A stretch of DNA of 64,000 bases, taken from the NCBI GenBank assembly GCA_900320045.1, contig ONQT01000001.1:61527-125526 (forward strand), read 5' to 3'. Of the stretch, positions 44,297 to 52,032 are shown one piece after another (within the stretch, counting starts at the first letter, position 1; every line of letters begins with the position of its first letter). Source of the DNA: an uncultured Prevotellaceae bacterium. GTDB taxonomy: Bacteria > Bacteroidota > Bacteroidia > Bacteroidales > Bacteroidaceae. The translations under genes and the position numbers were made by a program. Below the pieces are notes generated by a model. It did no database searches, was not told where the DNA came from, and was given only the letters and a program-made list of their open reading frames with translations.

Positions 44297-46480
44297 TTAT
44301 TCTAAAGTCAATACGCACTCACTGCCTTTCACGGCTTGCTTACCGGCAGGATAGCTTTGTTTCTTTACCTTACCACGCCCCTGCAGCTTCACACGCAGTC
44401 CGCAGTTCTCCAGCAGATAGACAGCATCGCGAGCTCCCATACCCGTCACATCGGGCACCGCATTCTTGCCAAAGGAGTTTTTCGACAGGACCACGCTGTT
44501 GGTCCGAGGCTCAGCCGTTCCCCAAATAGGACGACCGTGGGCATAACTGTCACTCCAGTGGTTATTGGTAGCTATGCCGAAATGGTTCAATACCTGACTG
44601 GCAGCGGCTATATTGCCGTTCTTCACGTCAGGAATGATAACGGAATTATCGTCTCGGGCATCATCGACGCTCATCTTCAGGTTACGGGCCATGACACCCT
44701 CGGCAATATGGTGGAAGACGACACCGCTCATACCACCACCGGAGGCGGGCAGTCCGGACTTCTTCAGACAAACAATGCAGCTATAGCGCGGATTGTCGGC
44801 AGGGAAATATCCTGCAAAGGACAGCCAGTAGCGCGTCGTTCCAGAGTGGTAGCCGCCATACTGGTCGGCCACCTGTGCCGTACCGGTCTTGCCAGCCACC
44901 TTGAAGAGTTTTGAACCAGCCTTCTTACCCAGTCCCTGACTGACTACATGCTCCAAGATAGTCTGTATGGTCTTAAGAGCCTTGGGCTTGGCAATACGCT
45001 CCTTGATGACCTGCGGTTCGAATTCCGCGATGGTTTCGCCGTTTTTCACCACTTTCTTGACAAAGCGCGGACGCATCATCTTACCGTTGTTGGCAATGGC
45101 ATTATAGAACGTTACCGTATTGATGGGCGCGATCTGAGTCTCGTAGCCGATAGACATCCAGGGCAGCGTCGTCTTACTCCAGTACTTCGAACGGTCTGTG
45201 GTTTTGGTGTCCGGCATACGGATATAGGGTTTCTGGTAACCCACCAACGGAATCTGTAGGTCTTCGGCGATACCCACGCGATACAGTCCCTTGACATAAC
45301 GCTCGGGCTTGCTGCCATAGAAGCGGTCTATAACGTGACTAACGCCAATGTTGGAGCTTACCTCCAGCGTCCGGGCCACATTGATGTCGCCATAACCGCC
45401 GCGACGCCAGTTGTGATCCTTCATCCAACGGCCGTGCATCTGCTGCACACCACTGCCGGTATGGATGACGTAGCTGGTATCCACCACCTCGTCGTCCAAC
45501 GCCACCAGGAAGGAGGCCACCTTAAACACTGAACCTGGCTCGCAACGGTAGCTGATGGCGGAATTCACAGCTTCTATATAATGGTGATTGCCTTGGTCGT
45601 CAGTGGTGCGTATCATGTTGACAATGGCTTTGACGTCGCCCGTCGCCACCTCCATCAGGATAGCCACACCCATCTCACCGCCAATGAGTTTCAACTCGTC
45701 CAATACGGCGCGCTCTGCCAAATCCTGCATGTTGACATCGATAGTAGTTACGATGTCCGCACCGTCAACAGGCAACGTGACGGGGATGTTCATGTATTTG
45801 TTCAGCACCTTGCGGCGACCAGTGATACCCGGTGTGCCACGCAGTACAGAGTCGTAGCTTAGCTCCAAACCATAGTAGGCCGAGTCCTTGGCGCCATACA
45901 TACCACCCACGGTACGCAGTGCCAACGTTCCGAACGGACGGTTACGGGAGATGAACTCCTCCTCGTGGAAGCCGCTCTTATACTTCGGCATATTGAAGAA
46001 GGGCAGCTTCTGCACCTCTTTATAAGTGTTATAGTTGATGCGGCGCTTCCAGATAGGCCAGTGACGTGCACCCACACTGCCGTTTTTATTGACCTTCTGG
46101 CGGCCTTTCTCCAAATCCTCCCTGAATTCCATCGCTGTCTTCGTCGGGAAGATTCTGGCCAGTCCGTCGCAAACCGAGTCCAGCTTGTCCTGCCACAACG
46201 AGTCGTCTTTCTCGAAGGCGGCAGCCTGGAAGTCCATAAAGATACGGTATTCGGGAATGGTGCTGGCCATCAGCTGACCGTCGCAACTCAAAATGTTGCC
46301 GCGATTGGGTTTCACCAGCACACTGTCACGCTTCAGGCGATCGGCCACCTCCGTCCAATACTGTTTCTTGGCGGTCATGATGTAGAAGGCCTTGCCTATC
46401 ACGGCAAAACCAATCACCGTCAGCACCAAGGCGATGGCCATGTAACGGGGCATTACTTTTTCGTTGCTGAACTTACTCAT
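44297..46480 (-). CDS. ftsI: Division transpeptidase FtsI (PBP3) with C-terminal PASTA domain
   Basis: 727 residues. After one membrane helix (~15-34) comes the PBP dimerisation domain and a transpeptidase domain with Ser317 and Lys320 in EPGSVFKVA, SSN (LEVSSNIGVSH) and KTGTAQ. The last ~60 residues are a PASTA domain (AVPDVTGMGARDAVYLLENC). It cross-links septal peptidoglycan with FtsW as partner. The start overlaps the ftsL stop by 4 nt. Confidence 0.96.
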   Translation of the reverse strand: MSKFSNEKVMPRYMAIALVLTVIGFAVIGKAFYIMTAKKQYWTEVADRLKRDSVLVKPNRGNILSCDGQLMASTIPEYRIFMDFQAAAFEKDDSLWQDKLDSVCDGLARIFPTKTAMEFREDLEKGRQKVNKNGSVGARHWPIWKRRINYNTYKEVQKLPFFNMPKYKSGFHEEEFISRNRPFGTLALRTVGGMYGAKDSAYYGLELSYDSVLRGTPGITGRRKVLNKYMNIPVTLPVDGADIVTTIDVNMQDLAERAVLDELKLIGGEMGVAILMEVATGDVKAIVNMIRTTDDQGNHHYIEAVNSAISYRCEPGSVFKVASFLVALDDEVVDTSYVIHTGSGVQQMHGRWMKDHNWRRGGYGDINVARTLEVSSNIGVSHVIDRFYGSKPERYVKGLYRVGIAEDLQIPLVGYQKPYIRMPDTKTTDRSKYWSKTTLPWMSIGYETQIAPINTVTFYNAIANNGKMMRPRFVKKVVKNGETIAEFEPQVIKERIAKPKALKTIQTILEHVVSQGLGKKAGSKLFKVAGKTGTAQVADQYGGYHSGTTRYWLSFAGYFPADNPRYSCIVCLKKSGLPASGGGMSGVVFHHIAEGVMARNLKMSVDDARDDNSVIIPDVKNGNIAAASQVLNHFGIATNNHWSDSYAHGRPIWGTAEPRTNSVVLSKNSFGKNAVPDVTGMGARDAVYLLENCGLRVKLQGRGKVKKQSYPAGKQAVKGSECVLTLE

Positions 46481-46947
46481 TCGGGTACCTCTATTATATA
46501 AGGTGGCTGGTCGGCCTGATGCAGCAGCGAGTCATTGCTCTGCTTCAGGATATCCAACACGTGACTCTCACGACATTTCTCCGTCAGCGTACTCGACGAC
46601 GACAGGGCCTTGAACTTGGCATCCTTCAACTCGTTCTCCATGCGGTCAATGGTCAGCATATCCTGCTGACACTGATAGCGGAAGGCGACATAGACGATGG
46701 TAAAAGCGACAATGAGGACGAACAACCATATTTGCGAACGTACCATATGCGTTGACAGCAGGTCGCCACCCAAAATTGTACGCAGCGTCAATTGTTGCGA
46801 AGGGCGCGGGTCTTCTTCCCGAGCCGTCTCCTCAATCTTCTTCAGCGTTTCCTTCAGCTTGTCCTCGGCGTTCTGAGTATTCTCAGCCGTTTCGACGGTG
46901 CCTTCCTGAAGGGCCTCTTCGTCTTTTATGTTGTTGTCGTCTACCAT
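46477..46947 (-). CDS. ftsL: FtsL-like division protein (Bacteroidota type)
   Basis: 156 residues: an acidic Glu/Lys-rich cytoplasmic head (1-65), one membrane helix (~70-88, QIWLFVLIVAFTIVYVAF) and a short periplasmic coiled coil with hydrophobic heptads (IDRMENELKDAKFKAL). Sequence similarity is weak. The position between rsmH and ftsI and the topology support FtsL, which assembles with FtsQ to recruit FtsWI. The head is longer than in proteobacterial FtsL. Confidence 0.85.
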   Translation of the reverse strand: MVDDNNIKDEEALQEGTVETAENTQNAEDKLKETLKKIEETAREEDPRPSQQLTLRTILGGDLLSTHMVRSQIWLFVLIVAFTIVYVAFRYQCQQDMLTIDRMENELKDAKFKALSSSSTLTEKCRESHVLDILKQSNDSLLHQADQPPYIIEVPE

Positions 46948-46953
46948 ACTCTC

Positions 46954-47871
46954 TTACACTTTTTCTGCAATTCTCAACTTGGCGCTTCTGCTGCGTGGGT
47001 TGCGCTCCTGTTCCTCGTCTGACGGGGTTGTGACCTTGTTGACCAGTCGGAAGGGACAACTAATGCGCCCGTAGAAGTCTTGTTCTACCTTACCCTCTGC
47101 ATTGCCGGCTTTCATCACATTTTTCACGATGCGATCTTCCAACGAGTGATAGGTAATCACGCTCAGCCGGCCTTCCGGTCTCAGCAGCGACGTAACACCT
47201 TTCAGCATGTCGCGCAGGGCATCCATCTCATGATTCACCTCAATGCGCAGGGCCTGATAAACTTTTGCCAATTCTTTCTTCTCCCGCTCGGCACTTATCA
47301 GCGGACCTATTACCTTATCGAAGTCAGCCGTTGTTCGAACGAGTTGCTGACAACGACTGTCGCAGATGACCCTGGCCAATCGGCGCGCATTCTTCATCTC
47401 TCCGTAGAGATAAAACACATCAGCCAGTCGTTCTTCGCTATAGTTGTTCAGGATGTCCGCTGCCGTCTGCCCTGCACGCTTATTCATACGCATGTCTAAC
47501 GGTGCATCGTCAAAACGGAAGGAAAACCCACGCGTTTCATCATCGAAATGATGACTCGACACTCCGAGGTCGGCCAACACGCCATCCACCTGCTCCACAC
47601 CATAGTACGACATCCAGTTGCTGACATATCTGAAGTTGCTTCTGACAAAGGTAAATCTATCATCAGCAAGGATATTTTTCTCTGCGTCGCCATCTTGGTC
47701 AAAACTATACAGGTGACCCTTCTTTCCCAACCTTGACAGAATTTCCCGTGAGTGACCACCACCACCGAAGGTCATATCCAGATAAATGCCGTCGGGCCGG
47801 ATGTCCAGCCCGTCGACGCTCTCTTTCAAGAGTACAGGAACATGATATGTCTCTGCCGTCGTGACCCCCAT
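46954..47871 (-). CDS. rsmH: 16S rRNA (cytosine1402-N4)-methyltransferase
   Basis: 305 residues. HVPVLLKESVDGL, the SAM loop DMTFGGGGHSREIL, LADLGVSSHHFDD, FSFRFDDAPLDMRMN and YHSLEDRIVKN are all RsmH/MraW signatures. It methylates C1402 of 16S rRNA. Second gene of the dcw cluster. Confidence 0.97.
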   Translation of the reverse strand: MGVTTAETYHVPVLLKESVDGLDIRPDGIYLDMTFGGGGHSREILSRLGKKGHLYSFDQDGDAEKNILADDRFTFVRSNFRYVSNWMSYYGVEQVDGVLADLGVSSHHFDDETRGFSFRFDDAPLDMRMNKRAGQTAADILNNYSEERLADVFYLYGEMKNARRLARVICDSRCQQLVRTTADFDKVIGPLISAEREKKELAKVYQALRIEVNHEMDALRDMLKGVTSLLRPEGRLSVITYHSLEDRIVKNVMKAGNAEGKVEQDFYGRISCPFRLVNKVTTPSDEEQERNPRSRSAKLRIAEKV

Positions 47872-47885
47872 TCTTTATCGTTGTA

Positions 47886-48347
47886 TTATTCGCTGCTTGC
47901 AGCTTCGGTTCCCATCAACTCTTCCAGCGCAGCTCCAAAATCCTCGGGCGCCATCTGCTGCTCGTCAACCTTCTTGTTACTCCATATCTCTATGGTGTCA
48001 CCCATGCCCACGAACTTGACATCCTGCTCTATTTCAGCCATGCGCTGGTAGCGCTTCGGTATCAGGAAACGACCATTACCGTCGAGCGCCAGAATCTCCA
48101 CTTCACTAACAAACTGGCGAAACACCTGCTGGTGTTGTTTGTTCCAGCGGTTCAATCGCTGGCGCAACGCATCCATTTGCTCGTTCCACACCGATTCAGG
48201 GTAGAGCACCAGACAAGCCTGGAAAACATCCTTGCGCAACACCAGCCGCTCCTCGCCTTCCGCCAGCAACAGCTTGCGGAAAACAGCAGGCAGAAAAGCG
48301 CGTCCCTTGGCATCTACCTTGGCCTCTATGTTACCTAAAAATCGCAT
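47886..48347 (-). CDS. mraZ: Transcriptional regulator MraZ
   Basis: 153 residues from the ATG at 48347 (MRFLGNIEAKVDAKGRAFLP). A longer in-frame start at 48401 would run through the promoter. Two SpoVT/AbrB-like halves each hold the DxKGR or DGNGR element (AKGRAFLP and LDGNGRFLIP). MraZ forms ring-shaped oligomers and represses its own dcw operon. The operator-like boxes just upstream (48396-48420) fit this. Confidence 0.94.
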   Translation of the reverse strand: MRFLGNIEAKVDAKGRAFLPAVFRKLLLAEGEERLVLRKDVFQACLVLYPESVWNEQMDALRQRLNRWNKQHQQVFRQFVSEVEILALDGNGRFLIPKRYQRMAEIEQDVKFVGMGDTIEIWSNKKVDEQQMAPEDFGAALEELMGTEAASSE

Positions 48348-48378
48348 GTGTACATCTTTATAAAAATAAATTCGGATG

Positions 48379-48386
48379 CAAAGGTA
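48379..48386 (-). promoter_or_regulatory. -7 element of the dcw cluster promoter
   Basis: TACCTTTG on the minus strand, 31 nt before the mraZ ATG. The position expected for the -33 element falls inside the operator boxes and has no TTTG, which could make the promoter weak or activator-dependent. Confidence 0.7.
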
Positions 48387-48395
48387 GACATTTTT

Positions 48396-48420
48396 CTCCA
48401 CAATCCCCCACTTTTCTCCA
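48396..48420 (-). promoter_or_regulatory. Putative MraZ operator: three TGGRG boxes with 10-bp period
   Basis: Read on the minus strand the boxes are TGGAG (48420-48416), TGGGG (48410-48406) and TGGAG (48400-48396), each separated by exactly 5 nt. E. coli MraZ binds TGGGN repeats with 5-nt spacers at the same position upstream of mraZ. The boxes lie 10-34 nt upstream of the -7 element, where binding would block RNA polymerase. Confidence 0.75.
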
Positions 48421-48472
48421 CCTTTTTTTGTGAAATAACCTTAAAAGTGAAACTCCTTTCAGCTATTTTCCG

Positions 48473-48480
48473 TATATTTG
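48473..48480 (+). promoter_or_regulatory. -7 element of the glsA-to-ABC-exporter operon
   Basis: TATATTTG matches TAnnTTTG, 28 nt before the glsA ATG. It diverges from the dcw promoter 86 nt away. No standard -33 TTTG is seen. Confidence 0.6.
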
Positions 48481-48507
48481 CAGGCCGTTAGTAATAATTT
48501 GAGAGAA

Positions 48508-49332
48508 ATGGGACAGATTTCAGAAAAAACGATTGACATCGAAAGCATCCTGCACAACAAACTGGGTACCAAGGCAAAGTGGGTACCTGGAATGTTGGTA
48601 TCATACCTGAAACGCATCGTGCATCAGGACGAAGTCAACAGTTTTCTTTGGCGTTCACGAGACAAGGTTGGAACCCCTTGGCTGGAGGCTTGCGTGGAAT
48701 ATCTGGAGATGACCTTACAGGTGGAGGGTAAGGAAAATCTACCCGACAAGAACGACGGTCGACTATACACTTTCGTATCCAACCACCCCTTGGGCGGAGC
48801 CGACGGTGTTGCATTAGGAGCCATCATCGGTCGACACTATGATAGTCGTTTTCGCTATTTGGTCAACGATCTACTCATGTACCTGCCCGGTTTGGCACCA
48901 GTATGTATCCCTATCAACAAAACCGGCAAGCAAGGGCGCGACTTTCCCGCTATGGTCAAAGCCGGCTTCGAGAGCGACAACCATATGCTGATGTTCCCAG
49001 CCGGCATCTGCTCACGTCGCCATAACGGCATCATCAGTGACATTCCCTGGACAAAGACATTCATTAGTAAAAGCGTGGAATACAAACGGGACATTGTACC
49101 CATCCACTTCAGCGGACAGAACTCAGATGCATTCTACCGACTGGCCAATATTTCCGATCGTTTTCTACCCTTCAACCTGGCTATGCTCTATCTGGTCGAC
49201 GAGATGTACAAGAACGTCGGGAAGACCTTTCGTGTAGCCATCGGCAAGCCCATACCCTGGCAGACCTTTGACAAAAGCAAAAAACCGTTGGAATGGGCTC
49301 AAAATGTAAAAAATATCGTATATTCCCTATAA
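48508..49332 (+). CDS. glsA: PlsC-like O-acyltransferase, probable glycine-lipid synthase subunit GlsA
   Basis: 275 residues from the ATG at 48508; an upstream TTG in the same frame overlaps the -7 box and is rejected. The acyltransferase motif is SNHPLGGADG with His93 and Asp99 (the H-x5-D form seen in lyso-lipid acyltransferases), followed by CIPINKTG and MFPAGICSRR. In Bacteroides, GlsA O-acylates the hydroxyl of N-(3-hydroxyacyl)glycine made by GlsB to give the mature glycine lipid. The GlsB-type gene follows 34 nt downstream, which supports the assignment over a plain 1-acylglycerol-3-phosphate acyltransferase. Confidence 0.8.
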   Translation: MGQISEKTIDIESILHNKLGTKAKWVPGMLVSYLKRIVHQDEVNSFLWRSRDKVGTPWLEACVEYLEMTLQVEGKENLPDKNDGRLYTFVSNHPLGGADGVALGAIIGRHYDSRFRYLVNDLLMYLPGLAPVCIPINKTGKQGRDFPAMVKAGFESDNHMLMFPAGICSRRHNGIISDIPWTKTFISKSVEYKRDIVPIHFSGQNSDAFYRLANISDRFLPFNLAMLYLVDEMYKNVGKTFRVAIGKPIPWQTFDKSKKPLEWAQNVKNIVYSL

Positions 49333-49366
49333 AAGAACCAAGGACTTAAAAACGTCACCAAAGAAA

Positions 49367-50365
49367 ATGGAACAGCCCATTATTGAACCCATTGCCAAGG
49401 ATGTCCTCAAGAGCGAACTCACCTCTGACCGACAGTTGCGTCTTACTAACAAGAGCAACAATGAAGTCTACGTCATCACCGCCCACAATGCACCCAACGT
49501 CATGCAAGAAATTGGACGACTGCGCGAGATTGCATTTCGCGAGGCTGGCGGAGGAACAGGCAAAGCAGCGGATATCGATGAATTCGATGTTTGTGACAAC
49601 TGCTACAAACAACTCATCGTTTGGAATCCCGAACACGAAGAGATTATTGGCGGATACCGTTACCTCTTGGGAACAGACTGGGAATACGATGACAAAGGAC
49701 AACCCATTTTGGCCACAAGCCACATGTTCCACTTCTCTGAGAAATTTCTAAAGGATTACGCTCCACATACCGTTGAATTGGGGCGTTCCTTCGTCTCACT
49801 GCCCTATCAGTCGTCACGCATGGGAGCTAAAAGTCTCTTTGCCCTCGACAACCTGTGGGATGGCTTAGGAGCACTCACCGTCATCCGTCCGAACATCAAA
49901 TATCTGTTTGGAAAGATGACCATGTACCCCTCCTATATCCGAAAGGGACGCGACATGATTCTCTATTTCCTGCGCAAATACTTTGACGACAAAGAGAACC
50001 TGATTATTCCGTTGAAACCGCTAAAAATCGAAACTGACGAAGAGGAATTAAAGAACCTGTTCTGTATGAACAACTTCAAGGACGACTATCGTATATTAAA
50101 CACAGAGGTACGTAAGCTGGGCTACAACATTCCTCCATTGGTAAACGCGTACATGGGTCTGTCGCCTACGATGAAGCTGTTCGGCACAGCCATCAACTAC
50201 GGCTTCGGCGACGTGGAGGAGACAGGTATCCTTATTGCTGTCGATGAAATCTGGGAAGAAAAGCGCAAGCGCCACATCGACACCTTCATTGAGAAGCATC
50301 GAGACGAAATTTCCATCACATCGGGTGCCAACAAAATCTTCTATAAACCCAAGAGCAAAGAATGA
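49367..50365 (+). CDS. glsB: GNAT-fold N-acyltransferase, probable glycine-lipid synthase subunit GlsB
   Basis: 332 residues of the hemolysin-like acetyltransferase 5 family. EIGRLREIAFREAGGG, DEFDVCDNCYKQLIVW, GGYRYLLGTDW and HTVELGRSFVSLPYQ are the characteristic blocks. The family N-acylates amino acids; in Bacteroides the product is N-(3-hydroxyacyl)glycine (commendamide). It forms a pair with glsA. The TGA stop overlaps the ATG of the next gene by 4 nt, so the lipid genes are translationally coupled to the kinase/peptidase/PqqD/ABC cassette. Confidence 0.82.
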   Translation: MEQPIIEPIAKDVLKSELTSDRQLRLTNKSNNEVYVITAHNAPNVMQEIGRLREIAFREAGGGTGKAADIDEFDVCDNCYKQLIVWNPEHEEIIGGYRYLLGTDWEYDDKGQPILATSHMFHFSEKFLKDYAPHTVELGRSFVSLPYQSSRMGAKSLFALDNLWDGLGALTVIRPNIKYLFGKMTMYPSYIRKGRDMILYFLRKYFDDKENLIIPLKPLKIETDEEELKNLFCMNNFKDDYRILNTEVRKLGYNIPPLVNAYMGLSPTMKLFGTAINYGFGDVEETGILIAVDEIWEEKRKRHIDTFIEKHRDEISITSGANKIFYKPKSKE

Positions 50366-51231
50366 CACAAAAATTCTATTATCAGGTAGCCGACCACGTC
50401 TTCTTGCTGGAGCTACCTACAAACCAGCATATTATCGATGAAATGGGGCAATATGCCCCGTTTGTCGTCCCTGCGACTGACAACATCGCATTCGCTGTAG
50501 AGGTTGTACCCGCAGAACAGTTCCCCGACACAAGCGACATGACGATTGAATTGCACCAAGACGATGACGGCTCGCAGATTTTGGCCGGTCGCGCCGGTGA
50601 CAAGCCCTATTTTGAGTTCCAGCTCTGGGGACGCTGTGCAGCGCGTATGGTGACCAACGAGCAATATACCAAAGCAACCGTCTTACTGGTGGACGAACCA
50701 CTGTTTGGCATCAACAACGCCCTGATGGTAATGTACGCCCTAGCTACTGCCAACCGCCAAACAGCGCTTTTTCACTCGTCCGTTGTCAGCTATCAGGGCA
50801 ATGCTTACATGTTCCTGGGCAAGAGCGGCACTGGAAAGAGCACACACTCCAGACTGTGGCTGAAACATATCGAAGGCACCGAACTGGTGAACGACGACAA
50901 TCCTGTAGTGCGTCGTATGCCCGATGGATTCTATGTTTTTGGCTCTCCATGGAGCGGCAAAACGCCCTGTTATCGAAACATCAGCTACCCCATTGGCGGC
51001 ATTGTGCAGCTGAGCCAGGCTCCCTTTAATAAAATAGAACGCCTGCGCCCGTTAGCAGCCTATGCGGCACTGGTGCCCTCCATTTCAGGAAAGCGATGGG
51101 ACAAGACGGTGGCCGAGGGTCTGCATGAGATGGAGGATATGATGGCTGGCGAAGTAGCCGTATGGCATTTAGAGTGTCTGCCCGATGCAGATGCCGCATA
51201 CGTCTGCAACCAAGCGGTGAAGAAAGGATAG
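50362..51231 (+). CDS. HPr kinase-like P-loop protein of a RiPP-type cassette
   Basis: 289 residues. A Walker A motif, GKSGTGKST (153-161), is followed by VNDDNPVVRR (176-185), the acidic site, and GSPWSGKTP. The fold matches the C-terminal HprK catalytic domain and the kinases found in some lasso-peptide clusters, where a homologue phosphorylates the precursor's C-terminal serine. The N-terminal ~130 residues are not the HprK regulatory domain and I do not recognise them. No PTS HPr gene is nearby. It overlaps glsB by 4 nt and lies 2 nt before the S26-type peptidase. The substrate is unknown. Confidence 0.75.
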   Translation: MTQKFYYQVADHVFLLELPTNQHIIDEMGQYAPFVVPATDNIAFAVEVVPAEQFPDTSDMTIELHQDDDGSQILAGRAGDKPYFEFQLWGRCAARMVTNEQYTKATVLLVDEPLFGINNALMVMYALATANRQTALFHSSVVSYQGNAYMFLGKSGTGKSTHSRLWLKHIEGTELVNDDNPVVRRMPDGFYVFGSPWSGKTPCYRNISYPIGGIVQLSQAPFNKIERLRPLAAYAALVPSISGKRWDKTVAEGLHEMEDMMAGEVAVWHLECLPDADAAYVCNQAVKKG

Positions 51232-51233
51232 AA

Positions 51234-51689
51234 ATGAAGGCGATGATTAGCGACAACGAGATTATCCATAATGCAGTAGCATTGGTCAACGAAGGTTTGC
51301 GCGTCACCTTCCCTGTAAAAGGCTATAGCATGCTGCCGTTCATCATTGGCAGCAAGGAAAGCGTTGACCTTATCAAACCCGAAAACCTACAGGTAGGCCA
51401 TATTGTCTTGGCTTGGGTAGAGGGCTGCCGCTATGTGGTACACCGCATCATCCGTATTGACGGCACTCAGGTAACACTGATGGGCGATGGCAACATAGCA
51501 GGTGTAGAACACTGCCGACTGGACGAGGTTGCTGCGCTGGCCATCAACGTGGTGACAGCCAAGGGAAAGCACCATCCGCTGTATAATTCCTGGCGCGTGA
51601 AGGCTAGTCGTCTCTGGTGGCGACTGCTACCCGTTCGCCGTTGGATACTAGCGATTTATCGAAGGACATGGCTGAAAGTAGTGGCGTAA
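51234..51689 (+). CDS. S24/S26-type peptidase with a Ser/His dyad
   Basis: 151 residues from the ATG at 51234; the longer frame from 51162 lies inside the kinase gene. Residues 22-85 are the peptidase core: VKGYSMLPFI gives the nucleophile Ser32. RYVVHRIIRI places His70 where bacterial signal peptidase I has its lysine, so this is the Ser/His (SipW/Sec11-like) type; LMGDGN follows. There is no N-terminal membrane anchor; only a basic, tryptophan-rich C-terminus could touch the membrane. Inference: leader-peptide removal for the cassette, or a general regulator-type protease. Confidence 0.78.
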   Translation: MKAMISDNEIIHNAVALVNEGLRVTFPVKGYSMLPFIIGSKESVDLIKPENLQVGHIVLAWVEGCRYVVHRIIRIDGTQVTLMGDGNIAGVEHCRLDEVAALAINVVTAKGKHHPLYNSWRVKASRLWWRLLPVRRWILAIYRRTWLKVVA

Positions 51690-51701
51690 CGCGCCTCTAC
51701 C

Positions 51702-51720
51702 TCCGAAATAACGAAATAAC
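51702..51720. repeat. Operon spacer, family 2, inverted copy
   Basis: CCGAAATAACGAAATAAC is the reverse complement of the GTTATTTCGTTATTTCGG words found at 33998-34079. It lies between the peptidase and PqqD genes. Confidence 0.55.
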
Positions 51721-51731
51721 ACAAAAAAACA

Positions 51732-52001
51732 ATGAAACAGAAAGAAGGATTTGTGCTGCGCACGGTGTGCGGCGAAAACGTAATCGTCGGTGAGGGTCTG
51801 GGTACCATTGACTTCGGCAAACTCATTAGCCTCAACGAGACTGCAGCATGGCTATGGAAGAAAGCCGGTGAAATGGGCGATTTCGACATTGACGGGCTTA
51901 CTGCTGCTCTCTGCGAAGAGTACGAGGTGACCGCTGAAGCCGCGCGTCAGGACGTGGAGAAAATGGTTGCTCAGTGGCAGCAACTCGGCATCGTCGAATA
52001 G
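51732..52001 (+). CDS. PqqD-like peptide-binding protein (RiPP recognition element)
   Basis: 89 residues, the length of free-standing PqqD. The N-terminal beta strands (GFVLRTVCGENVIVGEG) and the helix with ISLNETAAWLWKKAGE match the PqqD winged-helix fold. A C-terminal helical part follows (CEEYEVTAEAARQDVEKMV). PqqD-type domains bind leader peptides and present them to modifying enzymes. No PQQ genes, radical SAM enzyme or obvious precursor is in the window, so its peptide partner must be elsewhere or unrecognised. Confidence 0.85.
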   Translation: MKQKEGFVLRTVCGENVIVGEGLGTIDFGKLISLNETAAWLWKKAGEMGDFDIDGLTAALCEEYEVTAEAARQDVEKMVAQWQQLGIVE

Positions 52002-52032
52002 TCAATAGCTAACGGCCATCAGCTGACAGCCC
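52002..52032. repeat. Operon spacer, family 3 (AGCTGACGGCC type)
   Basis: The gap reads AATAGCTAACGGCCATCAGC followed by TGACAGCC, two imperfect copies of an AGCTRACRGCC word. Confidence 0.5.

Noticed and set aside
48348-48401. 18-residue N-terminal extension of MraZ
   Set aside because: It overlaps the -7 element and one operator box. MraZ proteins begin at MRFLGN-like sequence (48347).
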